A stretch of DNA of 10,056 nt, from NCBI GenBank assembly GCA_030622585.1, contig JAUXFZ010000048.1, forward strand, positions 1 to 10,056, given 5' to 3'. Of this stretch, positions 5,792 to 10,056 are shown one piece after another; position 1 is the first letter of the stretch; each line of letters starts with the position of its first letter. The translations under genes and the position numbers were made by a program. The notes beneath the pieces were generated by a model, which saw nothing but the letters and a program-made list of their open reading frames with translations, did not search any database and was not told where the DNA came from. Origin of the DNA: Myxococcales bacterium (GTDB lineage Bacteria > Myxococcota_A > Polyangia > Polyangiales > Houyiibacteriaceae).

Positions 5792-6490
5792 ATGCGTATC
5801 GCACTATTGCTCATCGGCGTTGTTTTTATCAGCGCGTGGCACTCGAGCTCCGAGGCGGGTCCCTCGTTCAGTGAAGCTGTGCCTGCGCCTGCCGCCGAAG
5901 GGCTCGACTATCGTAGCGCCCTGGGGGATCACCCCACGTCCCTTGCGCTAGCACGCGCCATCGACGCTCGCTTGATCGTTCGTGAGACCCGTCAAGGCCA
6001 GCCGATTCACGTACAGCACTGCCGGGTGAGCGACGGCGGGTGCCGGGCGCGCATCGCCGCGTTGTCACGGTTGATCACCGAAGCGAGCAACCGCGCTGGT
6101 GTCGATCCTTTTCTCACCGCGGGGATCGCCGTGCGGGAGTCGGGTCTCAACCCGCTGGCGGTGAGCCCGGTCGGGGCTCGCGGTGTCGTCCAGCTAAACC
6201 CGAAGTACCGAGGGAAGACCGTGCCTTTCGTGTACAACGAGCGGTACCGTGAGAAGTGCAGCCGCCGTCCGGGCGCGTGTCAGCGCGAGGTGATCGAGGC
6301 TGGGCTTGGGCTCTACGAATGGGCGGTCGCTCGGTGCGGGGGCGACGTCGAGAAGGGCCTTGCCTGGTACAACTCCGGCCACTGCGACAAGCGCAATGGC
6401 TACGCTTCGTCCGTGCTGCGCGAACGTCGCCGGCTCCTCCGGCTCGCCAAACAGGCAGACCCCCGCCTTCAGGCCGTTTTCGTTGATTAA
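5792..6490 (+). CDS. Secreted SLT-type lytic transglycosylase
   Basis: The 232-residue protein is predicted to cleave the MurNAc-GlcNAc bond of peptidoglycan with 1,6-anhydro-MurNAc formation. A signal peptide is visible (MRIA then LLLIGVVFISA, cleavage probably soon after residue 20). The goose-lysozyme-like SLT domain covers about 88-205. Its motifs are RESGLNP with catalytic E116, then AVSPVGARGVVQLNP (123-137), and AWYNSGH (191-197). Cysteines at 77/84, 156/163 and 182/198 could form three disulfides, fitting an extracytoplasmic location. GGGAG six bases before the ATG supports this start, although the open frame extends upstream into the HARE-HTH gene. It lies 91 bp after the HARE gene with no clear terminator between, and converges with the GspE-N/GAF gene. 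The exact transglycosylase subfamily cannot be assigned. Confidence 0.9.
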   Translation: MRIALLLIGVVFISAWHSSSEAGPSFSEAVPAPAAEGLDYRSALGDHPTSLALARAIDARLIVRETRQGQPIHVQHCRVSDGGCRARIAALSRLITEASNRAGVDPFLTAGIAVRESGLNPLAVSPVGARGVVQLNPKYRGKTVPFVYNERYREKCSRRPGACQREVIEAGLGLYEWAVARCGGDVEKGLAWYNSGHCDKRNGYASSVLRERRRLLRLAKQADPRLQAVFVD

Positions 6491-7716
6491 GCGCCCGATT
6501 TCTGGGTCACGATGAGCCTCTCGAAGGCCTTCCCCACGGCCTCGGCGACCCGCTCCACGGGGGCCGTTTCGTTCGAAGGATCGTTGGCGCACAACACCCC
6601 GACCATGCGCGCGCCGATCATCACCGGCACGATGACGACCTCCCGTCCGTGGCCGCCAAAAGCTGCCCGAAAGAGGTGGTCGGCCGCCGTCTGCCCATAG
6701 GCCCCATGAAAGACGCGCCCCGTGTGCAGGACCTCATTGAGGATCGAAGGGTTGCTCGCCGGCACCCATAGACTTCGAATCCCGGCGTTCGTCACATCAC
6801 CACCGGCACCGTCCCATCCGCGGAACACGCCCTTGCGCAACGCCAGGAACGCAGCGCCTCGGGAGACAGCCAGGCATGCATGGCACGCAACGCGCACAAC
6901 GTCGTCGCGTGAGGTAGCCCGAGCCAGCTCTGCAAGGTGGGCCTCGAGGTCCGAGTCGGACGCCGTCGATGGGTGAGAACTGCCGGCGGGTGGGTGGGAA
7001 TTATCGGGGCGCAGCGATGCCGGTGCCGCAGCCGGGACGCCAGGGACGACCGGCAACGGGATGTGGCTCGGCTTTGGGGCAAACGACGCCTCCGGTTCGG
7101 TAATCGAGCGGCTCCACGCGCGGTCCCACGCCGGGCTTGCGGTGGCCGCAAGGTCGGAAAGTGAAGGGTCGAAGGTGGACAGCGTTCGGTCGGTCGCGAA
7201 GTCAGGCTTTTCCTGAACGAGCGGGACGACGCCGCTCGGCGTACGGGAGCGCGCCCGCACGACCGGATCGGTCACGGCCGCCCGGCGCTCCGGTGGATAG
7301 GCACGCTCGATCGACGCGAGCAGATCGGAAAGCTTGGCCACGGTCGGCAAGATACTGCCGCCGAGCGCTGCGCTGACTCTCGCCACGGCGCCTTCGTCCG
7401 TGGGATCGGCCATCGCCACGATGGCGCCCGCGGGGCTCGGCTGTAGTGGCATCGCGCACAGATCGTGGGCGTCTACCGCCGGCAAACGTCGAACCAGATC
7501 TCCGTCGGCGCGAGCCAACTCTTGGGCCCCGAGCATGGGACCGAAGCCGCGGGTCACGAAGAAGCCCGCCAAGACGCGCTCGTCCAGGCCGCCCGCGACC
7601 AGGTTCTGAACGACCTGCCCGGAAGCCAAGAGCGGGTCTGCGCCGCCGCTGGCGCTCGCCTGCGCCGCGGTCACGAGTCCGGCGTCGACTAGCTGCTCGA
7701 CCAATCGCACTGCCAT
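6487..7716 (-). CDS. GspE N-terminal (MshEN-like) domain plus GAF-like domain protein
   Basis: The 409-residue soluble protein contains no ATPase domain. Residues 1-143 resemble the N-terminal domain of type II secretion/type IV pilus ATPases: RLVEQLVDAGLVTAAQA (4-20), then AIVAMADPTDEGAV (98-111), ILPTVAKLSDLLASIERAY (122-140). A proline/serine-rich linker covers about 144-254. A GAF-like sensory domain follows at about 255-405, with its core strand PVMIGARMVGVLCAND. MshEN domains can bind cyclic di-GMP; here only the first half keeps the leading RL, and the second repeat (GQVVQNLVAGGL) lacks the arginine, so binding is uncertain. The start has AGGGA six bases upstream. It diverges from the receiver-kinase gene over 64 bp and overlaps the 3' end of the transglycosylase gene. 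A signalling adaptor is the best guess; no function is proven. Confidence 0.75.
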   Translation of the reverse strand: MAVRLVEQLVDAGLVTAAQASASGGADPLLASGQVVQNLVAGGLDERVLAGFFVTRGFGPMLGAQELARADGDLVRRLPAVDAHDLCAMPLQPSPAGAIVAMADPTDEGAVARVSAALGGSILPTVAKLSDLLASIERAYPPERRAAVTDPVVRARSRTPSGVVPLVQEKPDFATDRTLSTFDPSLSDLAATASPAWDRAWSRSITEPEASFAPKPSHIPLPVVPGVPAAAPASLRPDNSHPPAGSSHPSTASDSDLEAHLAELARATSRDDVVRVACHACLAVSRGAAFLALRKGVFRGWDGAGGDVTNAGIRSLWVPASNPSILNEVLHTGRVFHGAYGQTAADHLFRAAFGGHGREVVIVPVMIGARMVGVLCANDPSNETAPVERVAEAVGKAFERLIVTQKSGA

Positions 7717-7780
7717 ACCTGATCCCTAGCCAGCGTGCCCGCGTGCGGCAAGCGGCCGAGACTGATAGCATCCGCTCTCA
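7717..7780. promoter_or_regulatory. 64-bp divergent promoter region
   Basis: The two divergent starts leave 64 bases for both promoters. On the plus strand TAGCAT (7766-7771) could be a -10 element, which would put the kinase transcript start only a few bases before its ATG; no good -35 is seen, and there is no Shine-Dalgarno before the ATG at 7781. On the minus strand AGGGA (7723-7727) is the ribosome binding site of the GspE-N/GAF gene. The expression of the two genes is probably linked. Confidence 0.35.
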
Positions 7781-8995
7781 ATGGCTCGTGTGCTGCACAT
7801 CGAGGACGATCCTAACAATCGGCGCCTCGTGCAGAAGCTGCTCGGGGCGGCCGGGCACGACGTGATCGAGGCGGAAGGGGGTGTCGAGGGCATCCAATTG
7901 GCTCGCGACATCCTACCGGATTTGGTCCTGGTGGACATCAACATTCCGGATCTCGACGGATATGAGGTCACCCTGCGGCTTCGTGGGATGCCAGCCCTTC
8001 AGGAAACCCCCATCGTAGCGATTACGGCCGAGGGTGACCGCGACTCTACGCTTGCGGTCGGTTGTGACGGTTTCATCGCCAAACCGATCGACGCCGCACG
8101 CTTCGCGGAGACCATCGAACAGTTCCTCCGGGGGCATCGAGAAAGCGCCGACGACGGAAGCGACAGATTGCTTCGTGAGCGCACGCAGAAGATCGTGGAG
8201 CGGCTCGAGAAGAAGATCGTCGAGCTCTCCCAAACGAACCAGCGACTCGAAGACATCGCGCGGCTCCGTCGCGAGTTTCTTCAGAACGTGAGTCACGAGC
8301 TTGCGACGCCGATGACACCGGTCGTCGGCTACCTACGGCTGTTGCTCAACGAAGAACTTGGGCCACTCACCGATCTCCAACACAAGTGCCTGCGCTCGGT
8401 CGAGGCGTCCACGCAACGCCTCCGCGCCGTCGTCGACACCCTGCTCGACGCCAGCTCCCTCGAGACCGGGCGCATGCACTACTACACGCGCCCATACGAT
8501 TTTCGCGACACCGCCACCAAAGCGATCGATCAAATCCGCGCCAAGCTCGACGAGCGCGATGTCACCTTCATCGAGCGCGTTCCCGAGGAACCGATGCCCG
8601 CGCAGGGAGATCCGGACAAGCTCCTACGGGCGATGGCGCACGTGCTCGACAACGCGTCGAAGTTCACGCCCACCGGTGGCGAGGTTGCCGTCGAAGTCCG
8701 CCCCGACGGGGAGGGTCACCTGCTGTTCGCGGTGGCCGACAGTGGCCCCGGCGTCCGTCCCGAGCACATCGCGCGCATCATGGAACCCTTCTACCAAGTC
8801 GATGGTTCGGTGACCCGCGATCATGGGGGCGTCGGATTGGGCTTGGCATTTGCGAGACGGGTGACCGAAGCCCTTGGCGGCGGTATCGAGATCTCGAGCC
8901 CGCCCGCCGGCGAGGTCGCGAAGCGGCAGCTCCCCGGCACCCTCGTTGAGCTTCGGGTGGGGCGCGTGCCCGAGCGCCCCGAGACGCAAGTGTGA
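7781..8995 (+). CDS. Soluble receiver-histidine kinase (REC-HisKA-HATPase)
   Basis: The 404-residue cytoplasmic two-component protein has its receiver first. The REC domain covers 1-117, with acidic E8/D9/D10, phosphoacceptor D52 (LVDINIPDLDG), T82 and K101. A charged coiled coil (about 129-160) leads to the HisKA domain with H172 in FLQNVSHELATP. The HATPase_c domain shows the N-box DNASKF (290-295), DSGPG (320-324), the F-box segment EPFYQVDG (335-342) and the G-rich GGVGLGL (349-355). No membrane segment is present, so it probably takes its input through the receiver or a partner. The start is fixed by the receiver's first strand (ARVLHIEDD). The stop overlaps the desulfurase start as GTGA. 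No cognate output regulator is in the window; the divergent GAF protein could be a partner (inference). Confidence 0.95.
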   Translation: MARVLHIEDDPNNRRLVQKLLGAAGHDVIEAEGGVEGIQLARDILPDLVLVDINIPDLDGYEVTLRLRGMPALQETPIVAITAEGDRDSTLAVGCDGFIAKPIDAARFAETIEQFLRGHRESADDGSDRLLRERTQKIVERLEKKIVELSQTNQRLEDIARLRREFLQNVSHELATPMTPVVGYLRLLLNEELGPLTDLQHKCLRSVEASTQRLRAVVDTLLDASSLETGRMHYYTRPYDFRDTATKAIDQIRAKLDERDVTFIERVPEEPMPAQGDPDKLLRAMAHVLDNASKFTPTGGEVAVEVRPDGEGHLLFAVADSGPGVRPEHIARIMEPFYQVDGSVTRDHGGVGLGLAFARRVTEALGGGIEISSPPAGEVAKRQLPGTLVELRVGRVPERPETQV

Positions 8996-10056
8996 TCTAT
9001 CTCGACCACCATGCGGCCGCGCCCATGCCGGATGCGGTTCGGCAAGCCATGCATGAAGCGGCGGAGACCGCGTGGGCCAATCCGTCGAGCACGCACACCG
9101 CCGGACGCGCCGCGCGACAACTGCTCGAAACGGCCCGCGAGGATGTCGCGAGCTCGATCGGGGCGGAGGCCGCGGACCTGGTGCTGACCGGCGGAGGCAC
9201 CGAGGCGTGCAACCTCGGCCTCCGTGGGCTCGCCGGGGGCCGTAGTCGGGTCGTCACCACCCAAGTCGAACACCCCGCAGTCGCCGAGAGCGTACGACGG
9301 CTGGGCGCGGGCGGGCGCGAGGTCATCGCTCTACCCGTCGTCGGGGGCCGTCCCCCAAGCCTCGAAGAGCTGAGTCTGCACCTGGGTCCGAACACCCTGG
9401 TCGCGATTCAATGGGTCAACCACGAGACCGGCACCGTGTTCCCGATCCGCGAGTATGCGAAGGCTTGCCGTGAACGCGACGCGCTCCTGTTCATCGATGC
9501 GACCCAAGCGCTTGGCAAGGTGCCCGTCGATGTGGGCGCTCTCGGGGCAGATGCGGTGGCATTCGCCGCGGTGAAACTTGGCGGGCCCGCCGGCGCAGGC
9601 GCCTGCTGGGTGCGTCGGGGCCTGGCGCTCCAGCCTGTGCTCGAGGGCGGTCCGCAGGAACGAGGGCGACGCCCCGGCACGCCCGACACCCTGAGCATGG
9701 TCGGCTTCGGGACGGCATGCCGCCTAACCGGACGTCGCCTGGCACAGCAAGCGCAGATAGCCCAGCGACGAGACCGCATCGAGAACGAGCTCTTGGGTCT
9801 GGGCGCCGTCCTCAATGGCGCCTCCCCGCGAACCGGCACCGTGTCCAACCTGAGCCTCCGGGGCTGGAAGGGCCCGCTCCTAGCCGCGGCCCTCGACCTC
9901 GAAGGACTCTGCCTCTCGACCGGCGCGGCCTGCTCGTCCGGCCTCGAGGAGCCTTCGGCGGTAATTCGGGCGATGTATCCGGATGAGCAGTGGCGGGCTG
10001 GCTCCGCGGTTCGAATCAGTTTAGGTATGGAGACCACGGAGCAGGATATCGAGACG
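8992..10056 (+). CDS. Class V cysteine desulfurase (NifS/IscS family), C-terminus cut off
   Basis: 355 residues are visible with no stop before the window edge; the family is usually 380-400. It is predicted to take sulfur from L-cysteine as a persulfide on C314, releasing alanine. Visible are IYLDHHAAAP (2-11), NPSSTHTAGRAA, TGGGTEACN (66-74), EHPAV with H94, IDATQALGK (D169, Q172), the PLP lysine K195, RPGTPDT, the loop STGAACSSGLEEPS with C314, and R341 in VRISLG. The GTG start follows from the YLD motif and overlaps the kinase stop by four bases (GTGA). The PLP-lysine motif reads FAAVKLGGPAG, where IscS has FSAHKIYGPKG, so two cofactor-phosphate contacts differ. Candidate users of the sulfur are Fe-S assembly or tRNA thiolation (an mnmA gene could follow), but nothing in the window decides this. 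Confidence 0.93.
   Translation, partial: MIYLDHHAAAPMPDAVRQAMHEAAETAWANPSSTHTAGRAARQLLETAREDVASSIGAEAADLVLTGGGTEACNLGLRGLAGGRSRVVTTQVEHPAVAESVRRLGAGGREVIALPVVGGRPPSLEELSLHLGPNTLVAIQWVNHETGTVFPIREYAKACRERDALLFIDATQALGKVPVDVGALGADAVAFAAVKLGGPAGAGACWVRRGLALQPVLEGGPQERGRRPGTPDTLSMVGFGTACRLTGRRLAQQAQIAQRRDRIENELLGLGAVLNGASPRTGTVSNLSLRGWKGPLLAAALDLEGLCLSTGAACSSGLEEPSAVIRAMYPDEQWRAGSAVRISLGMETTEQDIET

Overview
This is a high-GC bacterial window with tightly packed genes. The gene content suggests a Myxococcota/Deltaproteobacteria-type genome: a HARE-HTH/Mrr-like DNA-binding protein with long disordered tails, a stand-alone GspE-N/GAF protein, and a soluble receiver-histidine kinase. The lineage is an inference from gene content only. 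Nine protein-coding genes are visible, the first and last cut by the window edges. I see no rRNA, tRNA, CRISPR array or insertion sequence.

Left part (1-2392, minus strand): a compact operon reading leftward, rrf2 > cysK > moeB/thiF-like > cysO-like (MoaD/ThiS fold). The stops and starts interlock: TGATG between rrf2 and cysK, ATGA between cysK and moeB. This is the gene set for cysteine synthesis by the protein-thiocarboxylate route: an E1-like enzyme adenylates a ubiquitin-like sulfur carrier, and a PLP enzyme uses the carrier's sulfur to build cysteine. The Rrf2 regulator lacks the Fe-S cysteines of IscR and ends in a free C-terminal isoleucine (YVYSI), as CymR does. CymR works as a complex with CysK. 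A consensus -35 (TTGACA), a 17-bp spacer and a CATAAA -10 precede rrf2. A perfect 7-9-7 inverted repeat brackets the -10, which points to autorepression, and the predicted transcript is almost leaderless.

Middle (2400-5700): ddl (D-Ala-D-Ala ligase, minus strand) diverges from a 590-residue plus-strand protein with two HARE-type winged helices and an Mrr-type nuclease fold whose catalytic residues appear lost. Acidic and Arg/Ser-rich low-complexity segments separate these domains. The 532-bp divergent gap holds a G-quadruplex motif and a small hairpin, and no convincing gene.

Right part (5792-10056): a secreted SLT-type lytic transglycosylase (plus) converges with a GspE-N/GAF protein (minus); both stop codons sit in one TTAA palindrome. 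The GspE-N/GAF gene diverges, across 64 bp, from a soluble receiver-histidine kinase. The kinase is coupled by a GTGA overlap to a class V cysteine desulfurase that runs off the right edge. Sulfur metabolism therefore appears at both ends of the window, in separate transcription units.
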